In this document: positions 1-7,221 of the stretch, piece by piece
Layout of the letters: every line of letters starts with the position of its first letter
How positions within the stretch are numbered: the stretch's first letter is position 1
Assembly: GCA_027000685.1 (NCBI GenBank)
Contig: JALTNN010000091.1
Location: 1 to 11,084 of the forward strand
Source: Microcaldota archaeon
GTDB lineage: Archaea; Iainarchaeota; Iainarchaeia; JAADDC01
Length of the DNA: 11,084 nt
Direction: 5' to 3'
The notes under the pieces: generated by a model
Told to the model about the DNA's origin: nothing
The model's input: the letters and a program-made list of their open reading frames with translations, nothing else
The model's database searches: none
Program-made: the position numbers and the translations under genes

Positions 1-1
1 G

Positions 2-610
2 GAGGCCTACCTCCTCGGTGTTCTCCTGATAATCATGGGTGTCGCCCACTCTTGGGGAGGACAGCTCGAGGCGGCTACGGTGTTCCCCACAAGCATTGTC
101 ACGTGGGTCATCGCGCTCGCGGGCTCTCTTGTCTTCTCCCTCTACTTCTATAAACACGTGAGGTGGCTTGCTGATGTCGTAGGACACCATAGAGAGATTG
201 GGATCGAGGAGACGGTGTTCAGGTACATAAAGATAACGATTTTCTTCCTCCTCATGTCCTTCCTCTCCTACTACCTCACAGTCTCTGGTCTCCCGTGGCT
301 CGCCCTCATCCTCTGGCTCCTCCTCATTCTCTATCCCGTGGCCGTGGCAGTTGACGACGTCGGAGAGCTCGACAACGTCCTCAGTAGCGTGGAGGCGTGG
401 ATGAGAAACCCCGCAGTGCTCCTCGAGTTCCTCTTCGTGGGAACGGTTCTCCTCCTCACGGCCTACTTCCTCGAGGTTCACCTCGGGGGAGTGGGTCTCG
501 TCCTCTCTGTTCTCCTCACGGTCCTCTTCACCATTCCCTTCCTAACAACCATCCTCTCCCTCGCCTATCTTCTCCGCTACCCCCTCACTCGGAGGGCTTT
601 AGAAGCCTGA
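2..610 (+). CDS. Multi-spanning membrane protein, C-terminal part (5' end outside window)
   Basis: The reading frame is open from the left edge, so the gene begins outside the window; about 202 residues are visible and it ends with TGA at 608-610. The first in-frame ATG, at 35, lies inside a hydrophobic helix and is unlikely to be the start. I see roughly six hydrophobic segments: one at the very start, one around IALAGSLVFSLYF, two back to back from about ITIFFLLMSFLSYYL to LLLILYPVAVAV, and two near the end (FLFVGTVLLLTAYF, then VLSVLLTVLFTIPFL). A charged loop carrying DDVGELDN lies between them. The protein must sit in the cytoplasmic membrane. I recognise no family, catalytic motif or transporter signature. 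The 3' end overlaps the opposing gene by 26 nt. Confidence 0.8.
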   Translation, partial: EAYLLGVLLIIMGVAHSWGGQLEAATVFPTSIVTWVIALAGSLVFSLYFYKHVRWLADVVGHHREIGIEETVFRYIKITIFFLLMSFLSYYLTVSGLPWLALILWLLLILYPVAVAVDDVGELDNVLSSVEAWMRNPAVLLEFLFVGTVLLLTAYFLEVHLGGVGLVLSVLLTVLFTIPFLTTILSLAYLLRYPLTRRALEA

Positions 611-1673
611 AGCGCGAGAAAAACTCTTCCACCTCTCCCCTCCTCTCTACCCTGTCCATCCCCTCAAGCCTCACGTAGATATTGCCAGATCTTGCGAGCT
701 CCCTCTTCCTCTCCTGATACCCTTCGAGTGCAGACGCGAGCTCTTCGAGTGTCTTGAGGGCTTCGGGGGCCGGGGAGGAGATAAACACTCTCTCGACATC
801 TATCACGACGAGGTCGAGCACCCTCCTGTCAGGAACCCTCCCGAAGGAATAGACAGGAATCTCGGAGACTTTTACACCATCCAGCTCCTCGGTGGACCAC
901 AGGATGGCGCCAGCCCCCCTCGAGATGGCGCGGAGGACTTCGAGGTGGTGCTCCTCGAGGGACGGCGGGACGTATATCGACGGAATGTCCACGTAAGGCC
1001 TCCCAATGAGATAATAGGCGAGGCCCTGGAACCACCTCTCGACGTCCGTCACCCTCGTGAAGTAGGTCTGGGCAAACGGCACAAAGGGATCGGAGATCCC
1101 CTTCACTTCGGCATACCCCTCGTAGATGGCCTCGAGGAGAGGCTTCGGGAGGAGGTAGAGGATGGAGTACTGGGTGAGGATCTTCCTCGCGACGCGTTCC
1201 TCCAGAGCCTCCTTCTTCCTTGCCATGCTGAGGAGGTCATAGACCGGAATCCCCAGTCTCGCGTACTTCCTGTACGCCTCCTCCATCCCGTACTCGATGA
1301 GCTTTATGAGGGCGAGCTCGCGTATGAGGGAGGATGTTATGAACGTGAGGTTCGTGTCCCTGACCCTCTCCTCCACCTCCCTCGCTATCTTCTCGGCGAG
1401 GGACTTCGGGATCCCCGTTTCCCGCGTGAGAGACTTCGTTATCCTCGACCTTGTGAAGGGCTCCTTCCTCAGGTCTGATCTCCAAACGAAGAGGTTCATC
1501 TCCCTCCTGAAGGACTCGGCGAGATCGGGGTTTATCTTCCTCAGCTCCCTGTATATCCCCTCCTCGTCCGGGGACTCGCCCACCGCTTCGAGAACCTGGG
1601 CTATCTCCAGGGGCGTTGCACCGAGATCCATGAGCTTCGCCACGACGCTCATGAGCCTCGGGCTGACGGCCAC
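585..1673 (-). CDS. ATP-cone protein resembling the N-terminus of anaerobic (class III) ribonucleotide reductase
   Basis: 362 residues from a GTG start; a later ATG is at 1652. GTG fits a leaderless transcript because a TATA box lies about 25 nt upstream. Residues ~61-147 read as an ATP-cone, the nucleotide-binding regulatory module of ribonucleotide reductases and NrdR: RSDLRKEPFTRSRI, then the IAREVEERV helix, a TSSLIRE helix, and AYRKYARLGIPVYDL, an ending typical of class III NrdD. The following YSILYLLPKPLLEAIYEG also resembles NrdD just after its cone. Similarity then stops: there is no glycyl-radical loop or zinc site, and the whole protein contains no cysteine, so it cannot catalyse ribonucleotide reduction. 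The C-terminal half (~200-362) is not recognised. It could be a nucleotide-sensing regulator or partner; that role is inference. It is divergent from the Lrp gene. Confidence 0.8.
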   Translation of the reverse strand: MAVSPRLMSVVAKLMDLGATPLEIAQVLEAVGESPDEEGIYRELRKINPDLAESFRREMNLFVWRSDLRKEPFTRSRITKSLTRETGIPKSLAEKIAREVEERVRDTNLTFITSSLIRELALIKLIEYGMEEAYRKYARLGIPVYDLLSMARKKEALEERVARKILTQYSILYLLPKPLLEAIYEGYAEVKGISDPFVPFAQTYFTRVTDVERWFQGLAYYLIGRPYVDIPSIYVPPSLEEHHLEVLRAISRGAGAILWSTEELDGVKVSEIPVYSFGRVPDRRVLDLVVIDVERVFISSPAPEALKTLEELASALEGYQERKRELARSGNIYVRLEGMDRVERRGEVEEFFSRFRLLKPSE

Positions 1674-1693
1674 GTTCTCATTTAGGAAGGCAA

Positions 1694-1705
1694 ATCATAT
1701 AAAGG
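1694..1705. promoter_or_regulatory. TATA box between divergent ATP-cone and Lrp genes
   Basis: The AT-rich core CATATAAAG (reverse strand CTTTATATG) is the only good TATA-like element in the 55-nt gap. It is centred about 29 nt before the Lrp ATG and about 27 nt before the GTG of the leftward gene. Both transcripts would therefore be leaderless or nearly so. The A-rich GGCAAAT just before it on the + strand looks like a BRE and favours the rightward direction. Confidence 0.6.
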
Positions 1706-1728
1706 GAGAGCGGTTCGTAATTTTAACT

Positions 1729-2205
1729 ATGAATCCGGAGCTCGACACCATAGACCTCAAGATCCTGAGAATACTCCTCGCAGACGGCAGGGCATCCTAC
1801 GCCCAGATTGCCAAGGAAACGAAGCTTTCTGACGTGGCCGTGAAGAAGAGGGTTGAGAAGCTGATGGCAAGGGGGATTATAAAGAAGATAAGTGCGGTGG
1901 TTGACAGGAAGAAGCTGGGCTACTACTACACGTTCTTCGTTGAGCTCAGGGCAGATCCGTCCGAGATCTACGTGGTCTACAGGAAGCTTCTCAGCTTTCC
2001 CAACATAATAGAGGTCTATGTGGTGGCCGGCGAGTACCCCATAGTGGCCAAGGGGATTGGCGAGAGCGTTGACGAGCTCAAGAGGCTCATAAAGGAGATA
2101 GGGAAGCTGGAGGGGGTCATTGACATAAAGACGTCCGTTGTGCTCGAGGGAACGGAGAAGGAGATAACGATACCCTCCAAGATAGGACAGAGGGTGCTCG
2201 GATGA
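1729..2205 (+). CDS. Lrp/AsnC-family transcription regulator
   Basis: 158 residues, the usual length for this family. Residues ~5-60 form the winged helix-turn-helix: DTIDLKILRILLADGR, then SYAQIAKETKLS, the recognition helix VAVKKRVEKLMARGII, and the wing IKKISAVVDRKKLGY. Residues ~65-142 form the RAM ligand-binding and oligomerisation domain, with VVAGEYPIVAKG at the effector-site loop and a closing LEGVIDIKTSVVLE strand. Family members bind DNA as dimers or octamers and often sense amino acids; the ligand here cannot be read from sequence. I chose the ATG at 1729 because a TATA box sits ~25 nt upstream, giving a leaderless mRNA, and because upstream in-frame codons run through the opposing gene. 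The stop overlaps the topA start (ATGA), so it heads an operon and may autoregulate. Confidence 0.93.
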   Translation: MNPELDTIDLKILRILLADGRASYAQIAKETKLSDVAVKKRVEKLMARGIIKKISAVVDRKKLGYYYTFFVELRADPSEIYVVYRKLLSFPNIIEVYVVAGEYPIVAKGIGESVDELKRLIKEIGKLEGVIDIKTSVVLEGTEKEITIPSKIGQRVLG

Positions 2206-3941
2206 TACTCATACTCGCTGAGAAGCCCAAGGCAGGGAGGAGAATAGCCGAGATTCTCTCGGGCGGAAGGTTCAGGACGGAGAGGGTCGGAAGAAGCGTT
2301 ATGTATATTTTTAACCTCGGCGGTCGAGAATATGTCGTCGTGCCCCTCCGTGGACACGTGATAGACGTCGATTTCCCCAAGGAGTTCTCGAGGTGGAGCC
2401 TGAAGAGGCTGAGGGAGCTCGTGCGGGCGCCCATAATGAGGAAGGTGACTGCGTGGAGGACCGTGGAGCTCCTGAGATCCCTCAAGGACAGGGTAGAGGC
2501 CGTAATAGTGGCCACGGACGCCGACAGGGAGGGCGAGGCCATCGGCTGGGAAGTCGTCGAGTACCTCTTCAGGGACAAGCCTGTTATGAGGGCCTGGTTC
2601 TCGGCCCTCACACCCTCGGAGGTGAAGAGAGCGTTCAGGAACCTGATGCCCCCGAAGACCCGTCTCGCCGAGGCTGCGTTCACGAGGAGGGAGGTGGACC
2701 TCCTCTGGGGGGCCGTTCTCACCAGGGCCCTTTCCCTCACCTCCGGGAGGAGGGGAAAGGAGTTCCTCTCTGTTGGGAGAGTTCAGACCCCCACCCTCGC
2801 CCTCGTCGTCGAGAGGGAGAGGGAGATTAGGGAGTTCAGGCCGAAGACCTACTACATCGTCTCCGCACTCTTCGGTGCGGACGCCCCGTTCTGGGGAACG
2901 CACCCGGAGAAGTTCTTCGAGAAGAAGAGGGCAGAGGAGATCGTGGAGAGGGTGAGGGGGAAGGAGGGCAGGGTGACGGAGTTTGCAAAGAGGACGGTGA
3001 AGGTACCCCGCCCCGCACCCTTCGACACCACGACGTTCCTCTCCGAGGCGAGCAGGGTGCTCGGCCTTCCTCCGAAGAAGGCCCTTGACATCGCCGAGGA
3101 CCTCTACATGAGCGGACTCATCTCCTACCCCAGGACGGACAACCAGACATATCCGAAGGATCTCGACTTCGCCGGAATACTCCGCAGGCTCGCCACGATA
3201 AGACGGTATGAGAGGTTTATCAGCGAGATAAGGCCTCCCTACCGTCCGTCGAGGGGGAGGAAGACGGAGGATCATCCACCCATCCACCCCGTTGACGTGC
3301 CGAGGGAAACACTTCCCCCGGAGCACGCGAGGGTCTATGACCTCGTGGTGAGGAGGTTTCTCGCCACCCTCCTACCAGAGGCAGAGCTGATGGAGAAATG
3401 GGCGAAGATCGACGTGGACGGAACGGTCTTTGTGGCAGAGGGGAAGACCGTGTTGAGGGAGGGGTGGATGGCTGTTTACCCCGTGAGGGTGGAGGAGAGG
3501 GAACTGCCCGACCTCAGGGAAGGGGAGCTCCTTCCCGTCCTCGATGTGAAGCTCGAGAAGAGGAAGACAAAGCCCCCTTCCCGCTACTCCCCCGGCGAGC
3601 TCGTTAAGAAGATGGAGAGCCTGGGCCTGGGCACGAAGTCCACGAGGGCCGAGATCATAGCGAAGCTCCACCGCAGGGGTTACATCACCGGGAAGAAGAG
3701 AATAAGGCCCACGCCGCTCGGCGAACTCGTCTATGACCTCCTTAGGGAGATTGCACCGGAAACCCTTTCACCTGCCATCACGTCCCGCCTGGAGGAGGAG
3801 ATGGAGAGGGTGGAGAGGGGGGAGAAAGAGAGGACGGATGTCGTGAACGCCTCGAGGGACATTCTTTCAAACCTCGTCGATGTATTTCTTAGGGAAAGGG
3901 AGACCATAAGGAGGAGGATGGAGGGTGGAGCTCAGGCTTGA
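2202..3941 (+). CDS. topA: DNA topoisomerase I (type IA), without C-terminal zinc fingers
   Basis: 579 residues. The enzyme makes a transient single-strand break through a 5'-phosphotyrosine and relaxes negative supercoils. Visible motifs: the Toprim domain (residues ~1-135) with catalytic Glu7 in ILAEKPK and the metal-binding DxDxE at Asp106, Asp108 and Glu110 in ATDADREGEAIGW; LSVGRVQTPTLALV at 189-202; active-site Tyr309 in GLISYPRTDNQTYP; and GLGTKSTRAEII at 475-486, typical of the family. The core is complete, but it ends at residue 579 with no CxxC zinc-finger repeats, which many TopA proteins have. The start overlaps the Lrp stop by 4 nt and its end overlaps the NFACT gene by 17 nt, so translation is probably coupled. 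Topoisomerase III-like naming is possible, since the core alone does not fully separate these groups. Confidence 0.95.
   Translation: MILILAEKPKAGRRIAEILSGGRFRTERVGRSVMYIFNLGGREYVVVPLRGHVIDVDFPKEFSRWSLKRLRELVRAPIMRKVTAWRTVELLRSLKDRVEAVIVATDADREGEAIGWEVVEYLFRDKPVMRAWFSALTPSEVKRAFRNLMPPKTRLAEAAFTRREVDLLWGAVLTRALSLTSGRRGKEFLSVGRVQTPTLALVVEREREIREFRPKTYYIVSALFGADAPFWGTHPEKFFEKKRAEEIVERVRGKEGRVTEFAKRTVKVPRPAPFDTTTFLSEASRVLGLPPKKALDIAEDLYMSGLISYPRTDNQTYPKDLDFAGILRRLATIRRYERFISEIRPPYRPSRGRKTEDHPPIHPVDVPRETLPPEHARVYDLVVRRFLATLLPEAELMEKWAKIDVDGTVFVAEGKTVLREGWMAVYPVRVEERELPDLREGELLPVLDVKLEKRKTKPPSRYSPGELVKKMESLGLGTKSTRAEIIAKLHRRGYITGKKRIRPTPLGELVYDLLREIAPETLSPAITSRLEEEMERVERGEKERTDVVNASRDILSNLVDVFLRERETIRRRMEGGAQA
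3910..3917 (+). promoter_or_regulatory. Strong Shine-Dalgarno site for the NFACT-R gene
   Basis: GGAGGAGG lies 7 nt before GTG 3925, inside the end of topA. With the in-frame TAA just upstream it fixes the start of the NFACT-R protein and supports translation within a polycistronic message. Confidence 0.7.
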
Positions 3942-4683
3942 CATCACAAAGAGCCTGTGGGAGAACGTGCAGGAGCTACACGAGCGACTGAAGAAATTGA
4001 AGAAGAAGAGAGAACGGCTGATAAAGCTGATAGAGGAGGAGGAGCGGAAGGTCCGGGAGGAGGGGGAGGCGAAGAAGGTTGCGGAGCTCAGGAAGAGGAG
4101 GAAGAGAGAGTGGTACGAGGCGTTCAGGTGGATGTTCACCTCCGGGGGACGGCTCGTCATAGGGGGGAGGGATGCGAGGACAAATGAGGTGATAGTAAGG
4201 AAGTACCTCTCTGAGGACGATCTCTTCTTTCACGCCGACATTGTGGGAGCCCCTGCTGTCGTGCTCAAGGACGGTAAAAACGCCACAGAGGGGGAGATAA
4301 ACGAGGCCGCCGTTTTTGCCGCCTCCTACTCAAGGGCGTGGAGACTCGGACTCCACTCCGTCCCCGTCTTCTACGTGGAGGCCTCCCAGGTATCCCTCTC
4401 CCCGCCGTCCGGCGAGTACCGTCCGAGAGGGGGCGTCATAGTGAGGGGGAAGAGGAACTGGCTCGAGGCTCCCCTCCGGCTCTACCTCGGCTTCGACGGG
4501 GAGAGGTTCTTCGTCTCTGCGGCGAAGACAGAGAAGACGAGGTTTCTCCTGACACCTGGAGGGGAGAGCAGGACCGACGTGGCGAAAAAGGTTATTCACG
4601 AGCTCGGACTGGGTAGCGAGTACCTCGACGACCTCCTCTCGCTCCTGCCCCCCGGCCCCCTCAACCTCGAGAAGGTCGTTTAA
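3925..4683 (+). CDS. NFACT-R (DUF814) protein, equivalent to the C-terminal half of Rqc2/RqcH
   Basis: 252 residues. Residues ~5-65 are a lysine/glutamate-rich coiled coil beginning LDITKSLWENVQEL, which matches the linker that precedes the coiled coil in full-length NFACT proteins. Residues ~66-190 are the NFACT-R domain: WYEAFRWMFTSGGRLVIGGRD, then RKYLSEDDLFFHAD, a YSRAW segment, PSGEYRPRGGVIVRGKRNW. Full-length archaeal/bacterial RqcH proteins (about 550-650 aa) bind tRNA and the 50S subunit of stalled ribosomes and extend the nascent chain. The NFACT-N and HhH domains are missing. An in-frame TAA at 3907-3909 lies 18 nt upstream, so no N-terminal extension is possible and GTG 3925 is the only sensible start. 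A strong SD (GGAGGAGG, 3910-3917) precedes it. Ribosome-quality-control function is inferred from the family and from the CDC48 neighbour. Confidence 0.9.
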   Translation: MELRLDITKSLWENVQELHERLKKLKKKRERLIKLIEEEERKVREEGEAKKVAELRKRRKREWYEAFRWMFTSGGRLVIGGRDARTNEVIVRKYLSEDDLFFHADIVGAPAVVLKDGKNATEGEINEAAVFAASYSRAWRLGLHSVPVFYVEASQVSLSPPSGEYRPRGGVIVRGKRNWLEAPLRLYLGFDGERFFVSAAKTEKTRFLLTPGGESRTDVAKKVIHELGLGSEYLDDLLSLLPPGPLNLEKVV

Positions 4684-4698
4684 ACACAACCATCCAGA

Positions 4699-7221
4699 GT
4701 GTTCTTCGTGGCGGAGGAAAAGAGAGAGGTAAAGCTCAGGGTGGCGGACGCCCTCCCCTCACATGTGAACAGGGGGATTGTTGCCATAGATTTACAAACG
4801 AAGAGAGAGCTCGGCATAGTCTTCGGCGAGATCGTGGAGATAGAGGGGAAGAAGAAGACTGCTGCCATTGCCTGGCCGGCACCCACCTCCGACATCGGCG
4901 AGAAGATAATAAGGATGGACAGGATAACGCGGGAGAACGCAGGAGTTTCCATAGGGGACGAGGTCGTTGTCCGCGTCGCTGAGTGGAAGCCGGCCAAACA
5001 GGTGGTCCTCGCCCCCGCCTCCGAGGACGCCGTTCTCCTGAAGGGATATGAGCACTACGTCCTCAAGTTCCTCCTCGGGCGTCCCCTCGTCAAGGGGGAC
5101 AAACTAATCATCCCCATCTTCAGGAAGAACCTCTACACCGTCGTTTCGACAAACCCAAGTGGCGTCGTGAGGGTGACGAACGCTACGAAAATCGTGATAA
5201 GGGAGGAGCTTGCCGGGGCCCTCACTGCCTCGTCCGTTTCCTACGAGGACATAGGGGGACTCTCTGACCAGATCCAGAAGGTAAGGGAGATGATCGAGCT
5301 GCCCCTGAAACATCCACAGCTCTTCAGGAAGCTCGGAATAGAGCCCCCAAAGGGTGTCCTTCTCTACGGCCCGCCCGGAACGGGCAAGACCCTCCTCGCC
5401 AAGGCCGTTGCCAACGAGGCAAACGCCCACTTCATAGCCATAAACGGACCTGAGATCATGAGCAAGTTCGTTGGCGAGGCGGAGGAGAAGCTGAGGAAGA
5501 TCTTCGAGGAGGCCAAGAAGAACGCACCCGCTATCATCTTCATCGACGAGATAGACGCCATCGCCCCGAAGAGGGAGGAGGTTCTCGGAGAGGTCGAGAG
5601 GAGGGTTGTGGCCCAGCTCCTGACACTCATGGATGGATTGGAAGCGAGGGGGGACGTCATAGTCATAGCCGCCACGAACAGGCCGAACGCCATCGATCCT
5701 GCCCTCAGGAGACCCGGAAGGTTCGACAGAGAGATAGAACTTCCAGTTCCCGACAAGAAGGGGAGGTTCGAGATTCTACAAATCCACACGAGGCACGTCC
5801 CCCTGGATGTCTACGACTCGGCAGACAGGGTTAGGAAGGTGGTAAAGGAGCTCGTTCAAGAAATAGAGGCCGCAGAGAGGGTTCTCGAGAAGATAAGGAA
5901 AGGAGAGGGAGTTAAGGACGCCATAAAGGACCTAAAAGGGGAACTCGGCCGGAAGCTCTCGAAGGAGAGTGAGGAAAGGGTGGGTGAGATTCTCGAGAGG
6001 GAGCTTTCCTATGCGGAGGAGCTCAGAGAGCTCTACAATAAGATAAAGAAGGCAAAGAACCTCGAGGAGATGAAGGGAATAATACAGTCGTCCTCCTACG
6101 TCGTTAGGGAGAGAGTCGAAACAGCCCTGAGAAATTCGCTCCTGTGGGAGCTCGCCGAGAGAACGCACGGCTTCGTGGGTGCCGATCTTGCCGCCCTCGT
6201 AAAGGAGGCTGCCATGAAGGCGCTCAGGAGGGTGCTCCCGAAGATAGACCTCGATAAGGAGGAAATTCCGCCCGAGGTTCTCGACGAGCTCGTCGTGAAG
6301 AGGGAGGACTTCGAAGAGGCTCTGAAGGAGGTGAGGCCCTCCGCCCTGAGGGAGGTGTTCATAGAGGTCCCCAATGTCCACTGGGACGATGTGGGAGGCC
6401 TCAAGGACGTAAAGAAGAAGTTGCGCGAGGCAGTAGAGTATCCGCTCAAACACAGGGATGTCTTCGAGAAGATGGGTATAGAGCCCCCAAAGGGTGTCCT
6501 TCTCTACGGCCCGCCCGGAACGGGCAAGACCCTCCTCGCCAAGGCCGTTGCCACGGAGAGCGAGGCAAACTTCATAGCCATAAAGGGCCCCGAGATCCTC
6601 TCGAAGTGGGTGGGAGAGAGTGAGAGGGCCATAAGAGAGGTCTTCCAGAAGGCGAGGCAGAGCGCTCCCACCGTGATATTCATCGACGAGATAGACGCCA
6701 TCGCCCCCATGAGGGGCCTCTTCCCCGACTCTCACGTTACTGACAGGATTGTGAACCAGCTCCTCACGGAGATGGACGGCATAGCCGAGCTGAAGGACGT
6801 CGTGGTGATAGCCGCCACGAACAGGCCGGACATCATAGATCCATCCCTCCTCCGACCCGGTCGGTTTGACAGAATAATATACGTGCCACCTCCAGACAAG
6901 GACGCTCGCCTCGAGATCCTGAGGGTCCACACGAGGAACGTTCCCCTCGACAAGGACGTTGACCTGGAAAAGCTCGCTGAGATGACGGAGAACTACTCTG
7001 GAGCGGATCTCATGGCTCTTGTAAGGGAAGCGGTGTTCATAGCACTTGAGGAGAGCGGTATGAAGCCCACTAAGGTGAAGATGAAACACTTTCTCAAGGC
7101 CATGGAGGAAGTGAGGCCCTCCCTGGACTCCGAGGTCGTGAAGTGGTACGAGAGCTTCGCAGAGACCATAAAGAAGATGAAGAGAAGGGCGAGGAAGGAA
7201 AGCCCGAACTACATCGGTTAG
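4699..7221 (+). CDS. cdc48: CDC48/VAT AAA+ ATPase
   Basis: 840 residues. This hexameric unfoldase pulls apart proteins and complexes and can feed the archaeal proteasome. Residues ~8-180 are the N domain (double-psi barrel plus a second subdomain). D1 has Walker A GPPGTGKT at 224-231, Walker B IIFIDE at 279-284, sensor Asn327 and arginine fingers near [10 protein letters not shown]2 has Walker A at 604-611, Walker B VIFIDE at 659-664, sensor Asn708 and RPGRFDR. Both ATPase sites look intact. Residues ~370-478, between the D1 core and its lid ([17 protein letters not shown]), are a long charged helical insertion absent from D2. The tail ends NYIG, with no HbYX proteasome motif. Start GTG 4699 fits family N-termini but lacks a clear SD; GTG 4708 is an alternative. 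It lies 15 nt after the NFACT-R gene, in the same frame. Confidence 0.97.
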   Translation: MFFVAEEKREVKLRVADALPSHVNRGIVAIDLQTKRELGIVFGEIVEIEGKKKTAAIAWPAPTSDIGEKIIRMDRITRENAGVSIGDEVVVRVAEWKPAKQVVLAPASEDAVLLKGYEHYVLKFLLGRPLVKGDKLIIPIFRKNLYTVVSTNPSGVVRVTNATKIVIREELAGALTASSVSYEDIGGLSDQIQKVREMIELPLKHPQLFRKLGIEPPKGVLLYGPPGTGKTLLAKAVANEANAHFIAINGPEIMSKFVGEAEEKLRKIFEEAKKNAPAIIFIDEIDAIAPKREEVLGEVERRVVAQLLTLMDGLEARGDVIVIAATNRPNAIDPALRRPGRFDREIELPVPDKKGRFEILQIHTRHVPLDVYDSADRVRKVVKELVQEIEAAERVLEKIRKGEGVKDAIKDLKGELGRKLSKESEERVGEILERELSYAEELRELYNKIKKAKNLEEMKGIIQSSSYVVRERVETALRNSLLWELAERTHGFVGADLAALVKEAAMKALRRVLPKIDLDKEEIPPEVLDELVVKREDFEEALKEVRPSALREVFIEVPNVHWDDVGGLKDVKKKLREAVEYPLKHRDVFEKMGIEPPKGVLLYGPPGTGKTLLAKAVATESEANFIAIKGPEILSKWVGESERAIREVFQKARQSAPTVIFIDEIDAIAPMRGLFPDSHVTDRIVNQLLTEMDGIAELKDVVVIAATNRPDIIDPSLLRPGRFDRIIYVPPPDKDARLEILRVHTRNVPLDKDVDLEKLAEMTENYSGADLMALVREAVFIALEESGMKPTKVKMKHFLKAMEEVRPSLDSEVVKWYESFAETIKKMKRRARKESPNYIG
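5338..5413 (+). repeat. 76-bp exact intragenic repeat, copy 1 (D1 Walker A region)
   Basis: Identical at every base to 6478-6553, exactly 1140 nt downstream. It encodes residues 214-238 of CDC48, including the D1 P-loop. The surrounding bases differ at many synonymous sites, so identity over all 25 codons is more than protein conservation requires. Confidence 0.95.
6478..6553 (+). repeat. 76-bp exact intragenic repeat, copy 2 (D2 Walker A region)
   Basis: Identical to 5338-5413; encodes residues 594-618 with the D2 P-loop. Two shorter identical stretches also link the ATPase domains: 29 bp around Walker B (5539-5567 and 6679-6707, same 1140-nt offset) and 21 bp at sensor 1 (5665-5685 and 6808-6828). 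Confidence 0.95.

Noticed and set aside
945..1478. 177-codon + strand frame inside the ATP-cone gene
   Set aside because: It is antisense to a protein with a recognisable ATP-cone and has no promoter or family features.
1297..1728. Upstream in-frame extension of the Lrp gene
   Set aside because: It runs antisense through the ATP-cone gene; the TATA box at ~1696 and normal Lrp length support ATG 1729.
2393..2830. Other short frames within topA, cdc48 and the methyltransferase gene
   Set aside because: They overlap strongly supported genes in other frames and show no start context, motif or conservation signal.
2016..3326. Long open frame (436 codons) on the reverse strand opposite lrp and topA
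   Set aside because: It is Pro/Arg/His-rich low-information sequence antisense to the clear topA frame, with no promoter and no recognisable motif; GC-rich codon use creates such frames.
5932..7089. Long open frame (385 codons) on the reverse strand inside cdc48
   Set aside because: It is antisense to the D2 ATPase domain, Leu/His-rich with no motifs, and an artefact of the codon bias of the real gene.
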